Assembly (NCBI GenBank): GCA_963669295.1
Contig: OY769938.1
Coordinates: 558,001-622,000 of the forward strand
DNA length: 64,000 nucleotides
Direction: 5' to 3'
Origin: G963669295 sp963669295
GTDB lineage: Bacteria > Bacteroidota > Bacteroidia > Flavobacteriales_D > CALLUQ01
The number at the start of each line of letters is the position of its first letter. Position 1 is the first letter of the stretch. Of this stretch, positions 53,762-63,657 are shown one piece after another. Both the position numbers and the translations under genes were made by a program. Below the pieces are notes generated by a model, which was not told the origin of the DNA, searched no databases, and saw only the letters and a program-made list of their open reading frames with translations.

Positions 53762-54730
53762 ATGCGAAACATTGCTGTGATTACGGGAGGCTACTCGCAC
53801 GAAGCGCAAATCTCCTTTCAAAGTGGGGAAACCATTCTCACCCACCTCAACAAAGAAAAATACGCCCTATATAATGTAGTGATTACCGATACCAATTGGA
53901 AGGTGCTGCATGAAGGCAACGAATATTCGGTAGATAAAAACGATTTTAGCACCACCATCAATGGTCGTAAAATCAATTTCGATTGTGCTTTTATTGGCAT
54001 TCATGGCACTCCGGGTGAAGATGGGAAACTACAAGGTTATTTCGACCTCATCGATATTCCATACACCACTTGCAACCAGTTGGTAAGCACCCTTACCTTT
54101 AATAAACATGCGTGCAACACTATTCTTAAGGCCAATGGCATTACCTGTGCGGCTGCGGTAGTATTGCGTAAAAATAGCACTGTAGATGCTGCTGCCATAG
54201 TAGCTACCGTGGGGCTTCCATGCTTTGTGAAACCCAACGATGGTGGATCGAGTTTTGGGATTACTCGTGTTACTGCACAAGAAGACGTTGAAGCAGCAGT
54301 ATCCAAAGCATTAGAACATGGTGAAGAAGCGATTGTAGAAGCCTTTATTGATGGTACAGAAGTTACTTGTGGCATTTACCACTTGCTTGGGCAAACCGTG
54401 GCCCTGCCCATTACGGAAATTGTATCTAAAAACGAGTTCTTCGACTTTGAAGCAAAGTACAAAGGGCTTTCAGATGAAATTACCCCTGCACGCATCTCCG
54501 ATGCCATGACCACCAAAATTCAATCGCTTACCAAAGAAGTCATTGCTATTCTTGGCCTCACTGGTTTAGCAAGGGTAGACTACATCATCCAAAACGATGA
54601 GCCTTACGTTATTGAGGTCAATACTGTTCCTGGGCTTTCTGGCGAAAGCTTAATTCCTCAGCAAGCAGCCGCACATGGCCTTGCTTTAGAAGAGTTGTTT
54701 GGAATGATGGTAGAAGATGCCATGCAATAG
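53762..54730 (+). CDS. ddl: D-alanine--D-alanine ligase
   Basis: The 322-residue ATP-grasp enzyme begins with the Ddl N-terminal motif GGYSHEAQISFQSG. It has IGIHGTPGEDGKLQG, the ATP-binding FVKPNDGGSSFGI, and the magnesium and substrate region YVIEVNTVPGLSGESLIPQQA. It joins two D-alanines in the cytosol for peptidoglycan precursor synthesis. Length is normal. It is monocistronic in appearance, with its own promoter box, and converges on rdgB. Confidence 0.94.
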   Translation: MRNIAVITGGYSHEAQISFQSGETILTHLNKEKYALYNVVITDTNWKVLHEGNEYSVDKNDFSTTINGRKINFDCAFIGIHGTPGEDGKLQGYFDLIDIPYTTCNQLVSTLTFNKHACNTILKANGITCAAAVVLRKNSTVDAAAIVATVGLPCFVKPNDGGSSFGITRVTAQEDVEAAVSKALEHGEEAIVEAFIDGTEVTCGIYHLLGQTVALPITEIVSKNEFFDFEAKYKGLSDEITPARISDAMTTKIQSLTKEVIAILGLTGLARVDYIIQNDEPYVIEVNTVPGLSGESLIPQQAAAHGLALEELFGMMVEDAMQ

Positions 54731-54742
54731 CACCGTCAGGAA

Positions 54743-55324
54743 TTACAATTGCTTTTCATTTAAAAATGCCACCAGTTTACGTACTGCCTTGCCCCTGTGA
54801 CTGATCGAATTTTTTGTGTCCAGGTCCATTTCAGCATACGCTACCTCAAACCCATCGGGCATAAAGATGGGGTCGTAACCAAAACCTTCGCCTCCTCTTT
54901 TTTCAGTTAAGATTTGTCCGTTTACCCGGCCTTCAAACAAGTGCTCTTTGCCATCTAAAATCAATGCTACCACCGTGCGGAAGCAGGCACTCCGGTCTTC
55001 CTTCCCTTCCATCTCTTGCAACAGTTTGTTCATGTTGTCGTTGGCATCGCATTGCGGGCCGGCATAGCGGGCCGAATATACTCCGGGCGCTCCATCAAGC
55101 GCAGCTACTTCCAGTCCGGTATCGTCGGCAAATACATTTACACTGTAGCGCGAAGCAATGTACTGCGCTTTTTCCAGCGCATTCCCTTCCAACGTAGGGT
55201 GCGGCTCAGGAATATCGTCGTGACAACCGATCTCGGCCATGCTTTTTACATCGAAGTGCTTATGAAGCACTCGCTTAATTTCTTTTATCTTATTTTTGTT
55301 GTTGGTGGCAAACACTAATTCCAT
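54743..55324 (-). CDS. rdgB: dITP/XTP pyrophosphatase (non-canonical purine NTPase, RdgB/HAM1)
   Basis: The 193-residue protein has the HAM1 family signature: FATNNKNKIKEI at the N-terminus, FADDTGLEVAALDGAPGVYS, GGEGFGYDPIF and the terminal SHRGKAVRKL. It hydrolyses dITP, ITP and XTP to monophosphates and keeps them out of nucleic acids. Its start codon is only 12 bases from that of the divergent aminotransferase gene, so at least one of the two promoters must overlap the opposite coding region. Confidence 0.94.
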   Translation of the reverse strand: MELVFATNNKNKIKEIKRVLHKHFDVKSMAEIGCHDDIPEPHPTLEGNALEKAQYIASRYSVNVFADDTGLEVAALDGAPGVYSARYAGPQCDANDNMNKLLQEMEGKEDRSACFRTVVALILDGKEHLFEGRVNGQILTEKRGGEGFGYDPIFMPDGFEVAYAEMDLDTKNSISHRGKAVRKLVAFLNEKQL

Positions 55325-55336
55325 AATCGACTTTTG

Positions 55337-56479
55337 ATGATACCATTCAATCGTCCTTTGTTAACAGGACAGGAACAAAAATATATAAATGATGCTATTG
55401 CCAGTGGTAAATTTTCAGGCGATGGCCCATTTACCCAAAAATGCCAGTCGATGCTGGAAGAAAGTACAGGGGCAAAAAAAGTATTGCTTACTCCTTCGTG
55501 CACCCATGCTATGGAATTAGCTGCCCTGCTGCTCAACATTCAACCGGGCGATGAAGTCATTATGCCTTCTTTCACTTTTGTATCTACTGCCAACCCTTTT
55601 GCGTTGCGCGGAGCCAAAATAGTGTTTACCGACATTCGTCCCGACACCATGAACATCGACGAAGAAAAGATTGAGGCAGCCATTACCGATCGTACCCGTG
55701 CTATTGTACCGGTGCACTATGCCGGGGTGGGGTGCAACATGGAACGCATTATGGCCATTGCCAATGCCCATCAGTTGTACGTAGTAGAAGATGCCGCTCA
55801 ATGTGTTGGAGCCTCCTACCACGGTAAGAAATTAGGCACCATTGGGCATTTCGGATGCTTCAGCTTTCACGATACTAAAAACATTCACTGTGGCGAAGGA
55901 GGGGCACTCCTCATCAACGACAGTCAGTTTATAGAGCGTGCAGAAATTATTCGGGAAAAGGGCACCAACCGTTCACAATTTTTGCGTGGCCAGGTCGATA
56001 AGTATACCTGGGTAGACATTGGCTCCAGTTACCTCGCCAGTGAACTCAATGCCGCTTTTTTAGTGCCACAACTCGAGCACATCACTGCTGTTACCGCAAA
56101 GCGAAAAGCTTTATGGCAACAATACCATCAACTGTTGCAGCCTTTGGCTGAACAAGGAGTTATTGAATTGCCCCATGTGCCAGAAGGATGCGAGCACAAT
56201 GGCCATATTTTTTACATCAAGCTTCGCAACCTGGCCGAACGCCAGCACCTCATCAATGCGTTAAAAGCAGCAAATATCCAGGTGGTATTTCATTACATTC
56301 CACTGCATTCAGCTAAAGCAGGACTGCACTTCGGAAGCACTGCTCCGCTTATTCACACCGATCAAGAAAGTGAACGTTTGCTACGACTGCCTATGTATTA
56401 CGATTTAGCTACTGAAGAAGTTGCTACCATTTGCAATGCCATTACTACCACGTTGGCGCAACGCCCACTGTCTGTCTAA
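55337..56479 (+). CDS. wecE: dTDP-4-amino-4,6-dideoxyhexose transaminase (WecE/RffA type)
   Basis: The 380-residue PLP-dependent DegT/DnrJ/EryC1 aminotransferase has K181 in SFHDTKNIHCGEGGA as the cofactor lysine. It also has the WecE-type start MIPFNRPLLTGQE and the block TPSCTHAMELAALLL. WecE makes dTDP-4-amino-4,6-dideoxygalactose from dTDP-4-keto-6-deoxyglucose with glutamate. The downstream formyltransferase suggests that the new amino group is N-formylated. ATG 55337 is chosen over TTG 55334. It is the first gene of the polysaccharide cluster and overlaps the next start by one base. Confidence 0.88.
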   Translation: MIPFNRPLLTGQEQKYINDAIASGKFSGDGPFTQKCQSMLEESTGAKKVLLTPSCTHAMELAALLLNIQPGDEVIMPSFTFVSTANPFALRGAKIVFTDIRPDTMNIDEEKIEAAITDRTRAIVPVHYAGVGCNMERIMAIANAHQLYVVEDAAQCVGASYHGKKLGTIGHFGCFSFHDTKNIHCGEGGALLINDSQFIERAEIIREKGTNRSQFLRGQVDKYTWVDIGSSYLASELNAAFLVPQLEHITAVTAKRKALWQQYHQLLQPLAEQGVIELPHVPEGCEHNGHIFYIKLRNLAERQHLINALKAANIQVVFHYIPLHSAKAGLHFGSTAPLIHTDQESERLLRLPMYYDLATEEVATICNAITTTLAQRPLSV

Positions 56480-57453
56480 TGCCGTTAACCATCACCTCAT
56501 ATCAACCCGCTACTTTTGAGGAGTGGAATGCCCATTACCAGCACTGCCCCTATGCCACCTTTTTCCACTCGTCCGATTGGATGAAGCTATGGCATGCCTT
56601 TAACCCTCAACACCAAATCGATACAAGACACATTGTATTTAGCGATGGCAAAACACTGATTGTACCCCTCACTTTTGTAAAGCTGTACAAGGGGCTGATT
56701 AAAAAATATTCCTCCTCCACCGCAGGCACTTATGGCGGCTGGATAAGTAAAGATGAATTGACTGCTGCGCACATCAACTTGTTGATGCAATGGATGCAAA
56801 AAACAATGGAAGACATTATGGTGCGTGTGAGTCCTTACGCTCCACTTCATGGGTTTGATCAATTCGCTATTCGTGAAGAACACACCATGGCCATCGACCT
56901 TTCTGAAGGGTTTGAAGCGGTAAAGAAAGGCTTTAACCGTGGCAACAAATCTTCTATCAACAAAGCCATTAACCATGGTGTAATTGTAAAAAGAACCAAC
57001 GACCTTGCCGATTGGAAAGCATACTTTGATGTGTACCAAAAGTCGTTGAAACGCTGGGGCGATACTACTACTTCCAATTACAAATGGGCTTTGTTTGAAA
57101 CCATTTGGGAACAACAGCTCGACACCACACAACTGTGGGTGGCTCAATTGGATGGTGCTATTATTGGTGGCGGATTGTATGTAATGAGTCAACACCATGT
57201 CATTTATTGGCATGGCGCATCAGATCACGACCATTACGACATACGTCCCATCAACTTATTGATGCACGATGTTATTCAATACAGTTGCGAGCAAGGGTAC
57301 CAGTGGTTTGATTTCAACCCCAGTGGCCAGCACGAAGGTGTTGACCGTTTTAAGCGTAGTTTTGGTGCAGAAGCGCACATGTCGTACGTATGGAGCCAAA
57401 CCAACAAGCGTAAAAACAAGTTGGCTAAATTAGTAGGGCGAATAAAAAAGTAA
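56479..57453 (+). CDS. FemAB/GNAT-like acyltransferase
   Basis: The 324-residue protein has two GNAT-like halves in the manner of FemAB/BioF2-like transferases. The N-terminal part carries CPYATFFHSSDWMKLW and the C-terminal part AQLDGAIIGGGLYVM, IYWHGASDHD and WFDFNPSGQHEGVDRFKRSFG. Family members transfer amino-acyl or acyl groups to amino sugars or cell-wall peptides. Here it may acylate an amino group of the surface glycan, which is an inference from its neighbours. The start ATG 56479 shares a base with the wecE stop. Confidence 0.75.
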   Translation: MPLTITSYQPATFEEWNAHYQHCPYATFFHSSDWMKLWHAFNPQHQIDTRHIVFSDGKTLIVPLTFVKLYKGLIKKYSSSTAGTYGGWISKDELTAAHINLLMQWMQKTMEDIMVRVSPYAPLHGFDQFAIREEHTMAIDLSEGFEAVKKGFNRGNKSSINKAINHGVIVKRTNDLADWKAYFDVYQKSLKRWGDTTTSNYKWALFETIWEQQLDTTQLWVAQLDGAIIGGGLYVMSQHHVIYWHGASDHDHYDIRPINLLMHDVIQYSCEQGYQWFDFNPSGQHEGVDRFKRSFGAEAHMSYVWSQTNKRKNKLAKLVGRIKK

Positions 57454-57454
57454 T

Positions 57455-58141
57455 ATGGGCATCGACTGGAATAAAAAGTACTGGAACGCACTGAGCGAAA
57501 AAGATGGGCTACGACCAGTGATTGATCCGAACGATGAGGTAGGCAAAAAAAACAACCGCATCCATACCTATCATCATGCCATGATTACTGAAATCATGCA
57601 GCAACTCTTACAACGAGAAGGCAAAAAAATGTTTGATCATGTGCTTGATTATGGCTGTGGCATTGGCCGCAACTACGAGCTCTTGTGCAACATGGCTCAC
57701 CAGTATAGTGGGGTAGACATTTCGGAGGGCATGTTGGCCAAAGCAAAGGCTTCCATTGATGCCGATTTTCAATTGATGAACGACCATCGCATCCCTCACC
57801 AGGACAATCAGTTCCACTTATTCTTTGCCTTTTGGGTAATGCAGCATATTATTAACGACAATGAGTTGTTGCAAACACTACAAGAGGGGCACCGTGTTTT
57901 GCAGCCAGGAGGCTATGCCATCATCGGCGAGCGCAGTGCTAAGCAACGCACAGAAGCCACACAAGACGATAATTACATCAACCGTCGCCAACCTTCGGAG
58001 TACATTCAACTGTTTAAACAAGCTGGCTTTAGGCTTGTAGCCCATAAAAAGCTCGACTACAATAAACCTCAAGGGTTACGCGCCAAATGGAGCAAATTCA
58101 ATAAAGAAGGAGAAAACCTTTATGCCTTCCAAAAAGTATAG
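57455..58141 (+). CDS. Class I SAM-dependent methyltransferase
   Basis: The 228-residue protein has a Rossmann-type methyltransferase core with motif I VLDYGCGIGRNYELL, the acidic loop YSGVDISEGMLAKA, and motif post-I FFAFWVMQHI followed by LQEGHRVLQPGGYAIIGE. It likely methylates a sugar or glycan terminus in the polysaccharide pathway. It starts two bases after the acyltransferase and overlaps the formyltransferase gene by 20 bases, so it belongs to the same operon. Confidence 0.82.
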   Translation: MGIDWNKKYWNALSEKDGLRPVIDPNDEVGKKNNRIHTYHHAMITEIMQQLLQREGKKMFDHVLDYGCGIGRNYELLCNMAHQYSGVDISEGMLAKAKASIDADFQLMNDHRIPHQDNQFHLFFAFWVMQHIINDNELLQTLQEGHRVLQPGGYAIIGERSAKQRTEATQDDNYINRRQPSEYIQLFKQAGFRLVAHKKLDYNKPQGLRAKWSKFNKEGENLYAFQKV

Positions 58142-58985
58142 CACCGTTATCTTCACCGAAATCGGGTCGTACCTATACCACTACCTGCCCGAGTTGATGG
58201 CCATGCCTCAATATGAAATTACCTGTATTTACTTTTCCAACCACAGCAAGCAACTGGTAGATCGTTTCCTTGCCTTGCCTGCCCTGAAGCGCAAAAAACA
58301 TGTGTTGAGCCTCCAGTACCATGGCAAGAAAAAACAGGCCAAAGTTTACGGTTACCTGAACAAGCATAAAAACAACATTCGTTTCTACGACCCCGCCAAC
58401 TTCACCCCTGTTCCTTGCGATTACCTGTGTAGCCTGGGGTTTATGCGATTGATTCCTGCAAGCCAGATTGCTGTATCAAGCAGCTCCTCCAACATCCACT
58501 GGTCGTTGTTACCCAATTATGCCGGCTGTGCTCCTTTTTACTGGGCCATACGCAACAATGAAATTGAATCGGGCATTACTATTCACCAGGTATCCGAGCA
58601 ATTTGATGCCGGAAAGGTATTGCTGCAAGAGCGCATTGCCATAGCGCCTACCGACAATGTGAATGCCTTTCGAAAAAATGCTGCCCGCATTTCCATTGAA
58701 GCCTTTCGCCAATACCTTGGCAACAAAGCACATTACGACGCCAATGCCACGCCACAGATTGGCAACTATCAATTTTTTAATGCCCCACAAAGCAACGACT
58801 ACGCATTAACTGCCAACGATACCGCAGAGGAGTTGCTACAAAAGTTCAGGGCAGGCACCACCGCTTGCTTTGTACAGCACCATGGTACTGAGCGGCACGT
58901 TGTTCACCTCTCTATTGCCCCATCCGATGCCCACCTAGAATACGAATCTATCGTTCTCAATGGCTGCCACATTTACCTCCAATAA
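58122..58985 (+). CDS. Sugar N-formyltransferase (formyl-tetrahydrofolate dependent)
   Basis: The 287-residue protein has the formyltransferase catalytic triad N124, H126 and D162 in SSNIHWSLLPNYAG and EQFDAGKVLL, as in methionyl-tRNA formyltransferase and sugar N-formyltransferases. The first 90 residues differ from Fmt, and the location in a glycan cluster with a WecE-type aminotransferase points to a nucleotide-amino-sugar substrate. The expected product is an N-formylated 4-amino-4,6-dideoxyhexose. The C-terminal part (about 215-287) resembles the small beta domain of the family. Confidence 0.78.
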   Translation: MPSKKYSTVIFTEIGSYLYHYLPELMAMPQYEITCIYFSNHSKQLVDRFLALPALKRKKHVLSLQYHGKKKQAKVYGYLNKHKNNIRFYDPANFTPVPCDYLCSLGFMRLIPASQIAVSSSSSNIHWSLLPNYAGCAPFYWAIRNNEIESGITIHQVSEQFDAGKVLLQERIAIAPTDNVNAFRKNAARISIEAFRQYLGNKAHYDANATPQIGNYQFFNAPQSNDYALTANDTAEELLQKFRAGTTACFVQHHGTERHVVHLSIAPSDAHLEYESIVLNGCHIYLQ

Positions 58986-59014
58986 CATCCAAGAAATTTG
59001 TTGATATTTGTTGC

Positions 59015-59797
59015 ATGAAGAGGAAGATGCATCAAGTAACCCAACGCATTGGTAATGCTTTTCAGCGCATCAACCCCGCTCCTATCGTTGTGCTGGGCAA
59101 CCAAAAGTCGGGTACTTCCATCATTACCCACCTGCTGGCCGACGCCATGGGCAAAAGCAAAACAGTTGATATTCCTGCCTGCTGGCCTCCTAACATTGTA
59201 GGGCTAATGGATGGTTCTCTTCGTTTAGCCGATTTGGCCCAACAGGATAAAAAACATTTTGCTGCTGCAGTCATTAAAGAGCCTAACCTCACCTTCCTGT
59301 TTCCGCAGGTACAACAACTTCACCCACAAGCACAATATGTATTTATTGTACGCGACCCACGCGATAATATTCGCAGCATGCTTAACCGCTATAAGGTGCC
59401 CGGCAACTTGAGCGAATTAACACCTGAAGCACTGGAAAAGTTTGGCACACACAACACCCTCATCAACCCTAAAGTATGGGGCATGACCTGTACACATTAT
59501 ATTGATGTATTGGCCGAGCGCTGGCGCATGGCAGCCGCAGTGTACTTGCAACACCAAACGCAAATGCATTTGCTGAAATACGAAGACTTTTTAGCCAACA
59601 AAGCTGCTACCATTGCTTCCTTGATAAAAGAACTGGGCATGGAGATGCAACACGACATCGCTGGAGAAGTAGACGTACAATACCAACCGGCAGGCGATAA
59701 AAACATTTCATGGATCGATTTTTTTGGAGCCGATAACCTACAACGCATAAATTTGGTGTGTGAAGCTCCCATGCATCAATTGGGCTACCCTGCATGA
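59015..59797 (+). CDS. Sulfotransferase family protein
   Basis: The 260-residue protein has the PAPS 5'-phosphosulfate-binding loop GNQKSGTSIIT (K31) and the 3'-phosphate motif FIVRDPRDNIRSML, the two hallmarks of PAPS-dependent sulfotransferases. A later YEDFL segment also fits. It would put sulfate on a carbohydrate hydroxyl or amine in the cytosol. Together with a second sulfotransferase at the window end it suggests that the cluster makes a sulfated glycan. The end overlaps the flippase start as ATGA. Confidence 0.85.
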   Translation: MKRKMHQVTQRIGNAFQRINPAPIVVLGNQKSGTSIITHLLADAMGKSKTVDIPACWPPNIVGLMDGSLRLADLAQQDKKHFAAAVIKEPNLTFLFPQVQQLHPQAQYVFIVRDPRDNIRSMLNRYKVPGNLSELTPEALEKFGTHNTLINPKVWGMTCTHYIDVLAERWRMAAAVYLQHQTQMHLLKYEDFLANKAATIASLIKELGMEMQHDIAGEVDVQYQPAGDKNISWIDFFGADNLQRINLVCEAPMHQLGYPA

Positions 59798-61242
59798 GTG
59801 AATTAAAAAATAAAACCCTCAGCGGCATCTTTTGGAGTGTTGCCACCCAAATTATTCGACAGGTAGTACAATTCATCATTTCCATTGTGCTCATCCGGCT
59901 ATTATTGCCCGAAGAATTTGGACTGGTAGGCATGGTAACGGTAGTTACCGGTTTTGTCATCATCTTTCGCGATTTTGGGCTGGGCAGTGCCATCATCCAT
60001 AAAAAAGAAGTGAGCCAGGCCGACCTCAGCACCGCCTTTTGGTTTAACATTATGGTAGGTGCTGCACTTACCCTCATTATTATTGGTGTCGCCCCCTTTG
60101 TAGCCGAATTTTACAACGAGCCCATCCTTACCGACATGACCATGGTGCTGGCATTTAACTTCCTCATCAGCTCATTCAGCATTGTACAAAGCTCCATCTT
60201 CGCCAAAAAAATCGACTTTAAAACCCTCTTTTTTGTACGCATCACTACCACCATCGTATCAGGCTCTATTGCCATTATAATGGCCGTTAACGGTTATGGC
60301 GTGTGGAGCATTGTAGCACAGTCGCTATCCATGTCGCTGGTATCGGCCATTGGGCTTTGGGTGGCCAGCAAGTGGCGCCCATCATTTGTATTCAGCAAAG
60401 CTTCTTTAAAAATGTTGCTCGATTTCGGGCTGGCTTTATTAGGTACACGTACCCTTAACTACTGGGCACGCAACACCGACAACCTGCTTATCGGTAAATT
60501 TTTAGGGAGTAATCAGTTGGGGATATATAGCAAAGCCTACTCCGTTATGCTGTTGCCTCTTACCAACATCTCGCAGGTACTTTCAAGAGTCATGTTTCCA
60601 TCGCTTTCTACCATACAAGACGATAAGCAGCGTGTAAAACGCATCTACCTCCGCATGACCCGCTCCATAGCCCTGGTTACTTTTCCTATGATGGCCGGAC
60701 TTATTGTAACGGCCGATCCTTTTGTATTGGTAGTGTTTGGAGAAAAATGGAAGGCCTGTATTCCTATTTTGAAAATCTTATCTGTGCTTGGTCTTACCCA
60801 ATCTATAGGCACCCTTAATGGCAACATCTTTTTATCGCAAGGAGCCACCAAATTGCAACTCAAAATTGGTTTAATTACCAAACCCATGATGATTGTAGGC
60901 ATTGTTATAGGCTTGCAGTGGGGCATTATTGGCGTGGCCATTGGCTACCTCAGTGCAACACTCTTAAGTGGGGTGCTTGAGTTTTACAAAGTAGGACAGC
61001 TCATTGAAACTACCATTAAAGAAATGGTGGTCAACCTGTTGTCGGTACTTGGTTGCGCTGCCGCCATGGCACTTGCTATTTTTGGCCTCAATTTCTTTTT
61101 GGCCGACCAACTGGCTATGAAATACTTGTTGTTGGTAGATGTGTTTGCTGGAATTTGCGTTTATTTGGCCCTGGTATTGGCCTTTCGAATTAAGGCTTAT
61201 ACCGACTTAAAAGATACCCTGATGGGCAAGTTTAAGAAATAG
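59794..61242 (+). CDS. WzxC-like polysaccharide flippase
   Basis: The 482-residue membrane protein has about twelve to fourteen hydrophobic segments and belongs to the polysaccharide transporter/MOP superfamily. Its start, LSGIFWSVATQIIRQVVQFI, and the block VLIRLLLPEEFGLVGMV are typical of the lipopolysaccharide biosynthesis/WzxC branch. It would move lipid-linked glycan units across the cytoplasmic membrane. No Wzy polymerase is visible in this window; it may lie downstream. Confidence 0.88.
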   Translation: MSELKNKTLSGIFWSVATQIIRQVVQFIISIVLIRLLLPEEFGLVGMVTVVTGFVIIFRDFGLGSAIIHKKEVSQADLSTAFWFNIMVGAALTLIIIGVAPFVAEFYNEPILTDMTMVLAFNFLISSFSIVQSSIFAKKIDFKTLFFVRITTTIVSGSIAIIMAVNGYGVWSIVAQSLSMSLVSAIGLWVASKWRPSFVFSKASLKMLLDFGLALLGTRTLNYWARNTDNLLIGKFLGSNQLGIYSKAYSVMLLPLTNISQVLSRVMFPSLSTIQDDKQRVKRIYLRMTRSIALVTFPMMAGLIVTADPFVLVVFGEKWKACIPILKILSVLGLTQSIGTLNGNIFLSQGATKLQLKIGLITKPMMIVGIVIGLQWGIIGVAIGYLSATLLSGVLEFYKVGQLIETTIKEMVVNLLSVLGCAAAMALAIFGLNFFLADQLAMKYLLLVDVFAGICVYLALVLAFRIKAYTDLKDTLMGKFKK

Positions 61243-61246
61243 CAAT

Positions 61247-62353
61247 ATGCGCATTCTCCAATGTTTTCAAACCTATCTTCCCGACTCCCAAAACTGGGCG
61301 TACAACATCATTAAGCATGTGCCCTACACCAATGTTATTGGTGCCCGGCAGTACAATGGTAAATTCAATGATGAAGCGTTTGAATTTATTCCGGCCAGAA
61401 GAGACCATCTGTTCGATAAATTTACATCCAGGATTACTGATCCTTACCTCAGGCACCTGATGAAGTACGCCAAAAAAATTGATGTGATGCACTCCCACTT
61501 TGCCAACACAGGGTGGTTTCACCTCAAGGTGGCTGAGCAACTGCAAGTGCCGCATGTGGTATCTTTTTACGGGTGGGATTACGAAAAACTCCCTTTCAAC
61601 GAACCCGAATGGGAACAGCGCTACCAGGAACTTTTTCAAAAAGCCCAGGCCTTTGTGTGCGAGGGCGACCATGGAGCCGAGCTCTTGCTCAAAAAAGGAT
61701 GCCCCGAAAGCAAGGTAAAGGTGGTGAAGCTCGGTGTAAAAACAGCGCAAATTGGCTTTCACCCCCGTGCAAAAGCTGCTCAACATTTACACCTGGTACA
61801 AGTGGCTTCCTTTGCACAAAAGAAGGGGCATGAGTATACGGTTAAGGCATTTGCTAAAGCTTTACAGCAATGCCCTAACATGCAACTTACCCTGGTAGGA
61901 AAGGGCAACCTGGCCTTGCGCCAAAAAGTTATTGACCTGATTGCCGAATTGGGCATTGGTAGCAAAGTACATTTGCAAGAAAGCATCGACTTCAAACAAC
62001 TGCATACGTTCCTCCAACAATTTGATGGTTTCATTCACCCCAGCTGCTATTCCGACAATAAAGACAGCGAAGGTGGGGCTCCCATTGTATTGCTTGATGC
62101 GCAAGCTACCGGGCTTCCCGTAATTGCCACCCGGCATTGCGACATTCCTTGCGAAGTGATCCATGAACAAACAGGTTGGCTGGCACCAGAAAAAGACGTA
62201 GAGCAGCTGGCACAATACATCGAGCAATTGTACCATATGGAACAAGAAGAATACCATCGCTTTGCTACTCGCGCCCGAAAGCACGTGGAAGAAAATTACG
62301 ATATTGTGAAAAATAGCTTGTCGTTGCAACAGGTATACGACGCCCTTGTTTGA
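61247..62353 (+). CDS. GT4-family glycosyltransferase
   Basis: The 368-residue GT-B enzyme has the GT4 C-terminal signature: VQVASFAQKKGHEYTVKAFA, LTLVGKGNLALRQ, and FIHPSCYSDNKDSEGGAPIVLLDAQATGLPVIATRH with the conserved EGGAP..LLDAQATG-type nucleotide-sugar site. The N-terminal half carries MHSHFANTGW. It is a cytosolic or membrane-associated retaining transferase adding a sugar to the growing lipid-linked unit. It follows the flippase gene after four bases. Confidence 0.86.
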   Translation: MRILQCFQTYLPDSQNWAYNIIKHVPYTNVIGARQYNGKFNDEAFEFIPARRDHLFDKFTSRITDPYLRHLMKYAKKIDVMHSHFANTGWFHLKVAEQLQVPHVVSFYGWDYEKLPFNEPEWEQRYQELFQKAQAFVCEGDHGAELLLKKGCPESKVKVVKLGVKTAQIGFHPRAKAAQHLHLVQVASFAQKKGHEYTVKAFAKALQQCPNMQLTLVGKGNLALRQKVIDLIAELGIGSKVHLQESIDFKQLHTFLQQFDGFIHPSCYSDNKDSEGGAPIVLLDAQATGLPVIATRHCDIPCEVIHEQTGWLAPEKDVEQLAQYIEQLYHMEQEEYHRFATRARKHVEENYDIVKNSLSLQQVYDALV

Positions 62354-62360
62354 GCCGCCC

Positions 62361-63650
62361 ATGACCAAAAAGATCTTGCTCATATCTTACCATTTTCCTC
62401 CACAAAACATCATTGCCGCTTTTCGTCCGTACTCTTTTGCGCAACACCTGGGGAAACACCATTTAGAAGTTACTGTGGTGACGCACATGTGGGACCAAAA
62501 AAACAGCAAGGGATTGCTGGAAGACGCCCCTACCAATCCTCCCTACCTGGTTGAAGAGCAAGATGGTTATCGTGTTATTCGGGTAAAACGCACGCCACAA
62601 TTCATGCAAAGCACCCACCGTTTTTTTAATGCGGCCCCTCCAGTACGCAAGGCCATTACCTATCGTATGAATGCCCGAGGACACTTTCATATTCATACCT
62701 ATAACAGCTATCGCAGCATTAAGTCTTTTTTATGGGAACACCTCACTACCACTACCTATGATTTGGTGCTGACCTCTTTTGCTCCTTTTTACAGCGCCCG
62801 CATTGCTTACGAAGTCCATGAAAAATTTGGCATTCCCTACGTAGTGGATTTTAGAGACATGCACGACAATCGACTGGCTGCTGATGACTTTGTGCCCGCT
62901 CCCAAAGAAAAAAAATACATTGCCCTTACCGAGAAATACTTGCAGCAATGGCTCAGTAAAGCCTTGTTCATTGTTTCTACCAGCAGCGTATGGGCCAATG
63001 CACTGGCACAACGACTCCATGTAAAAGCGCATCGCATCACCAATGGATATGAATTGCCTTTATTTGAAGGCATAGAGAAACAGCCGCAACAACATTTTAC
63101 CATTGCTCACATTGGCACCTTGTATGAAAAGCAAGACCTTCGGCCTTTCATTGGAGGGGTTCAGCAATTCATTCAACAACATCCGGAGCACCGCATGAAA
63201 GTATCGTTCATTGGGCTTAAACCCAACAACCGCGATTACATCCTATCGCTGTTTGAAGCGGCAGGACTCATGGATTGCTTTGAAGCATCGGATCGTGTAC
63301 CGCGAGAAGAGGCGTTGCAACTGTTGAAAAATGCCGATGTTCTTTTTTACCCTGCATGGACCACTACCCGCGGCACCTATTCAGGAAAAATATTTGAATA
63401 CCTTGCTACGCGCAACAACATCCTCATTGCTCCTAACGATAAAGATGTGATTGAAGAATTGATGGCTACCACCAGGGCTGGAGTAGTGGCCAACAGTGCC
63501 GAAGAAGTGGCCCAACAACTCGGCACCTGGTACGCGCAATGGCAGGCCGGACAGCTCCATTACGAAGGCATCGACGAACAAATCACCTATTATTCTAGAG
63601 AACATCAAGCACAATTGTTGGCATCATTGATCAACAATGCCTTAACTTAG
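62361..63650 (+). CDS. Glycosyltransferase, GT4-like
   Basis: The 429-residue GT-B fold protein begins ILLISYHFPPQNIIAAFRPYSFAQHL, typical of the FPP-containing GT4 group, and has VVDFRDMHDN and IAHIGTLYEKQDLRPFI. The C-terminal region reads VLFYPAWTTTRGTYSGKIFEYLATRNNILI, where the last Glu corresponds to the usual nucleotide-sugar contact. ATG 62361 follows the previous stop by seven bases; a TTG at 62346 would overlap it. It adds a sugar in the surface glycan pathway; donor and acceptor are unknown. Confidence 0.84.
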   Translation: MTKKILLISYHFPPQNIIAAFRPYSFAQHLGKHHLEVTVVTHMWDQKNSKGLLEDAPTNPPYLVEEQDGYRVIRVKRTPQFMQSTHRFFNAAPPVRKAITYRMNARGHFHIHTYNSYRSIKSFLWEHLTTTTYDLVLTSFAPFYSARIAYEVHEKFGIPYVVDFRDMHDNRLAADDFVPAPKEKKYIALTEKYLQQWLSKALFIVSTSSVWANALAQRLHVKAHRITNGYELPLFEGIEKQPQQHFTIAHIGTLYEKQDLRPFIGGVQQFIQQHPEHRMKVSFIGLKPNNRDYILSLFEAAGLMDCFEASDRVPREEALQLLKNADVLFYPAWTTTRGTYSGKIFEYLATRNNILIAPNDKDVIEELMATTRAGVVANSAEEVAQQLGTWYAQWQAGQLHYEGIDEQITYYSREHQAQLLASLINNALT

Positions 63651-63657
63651 CAGCTTG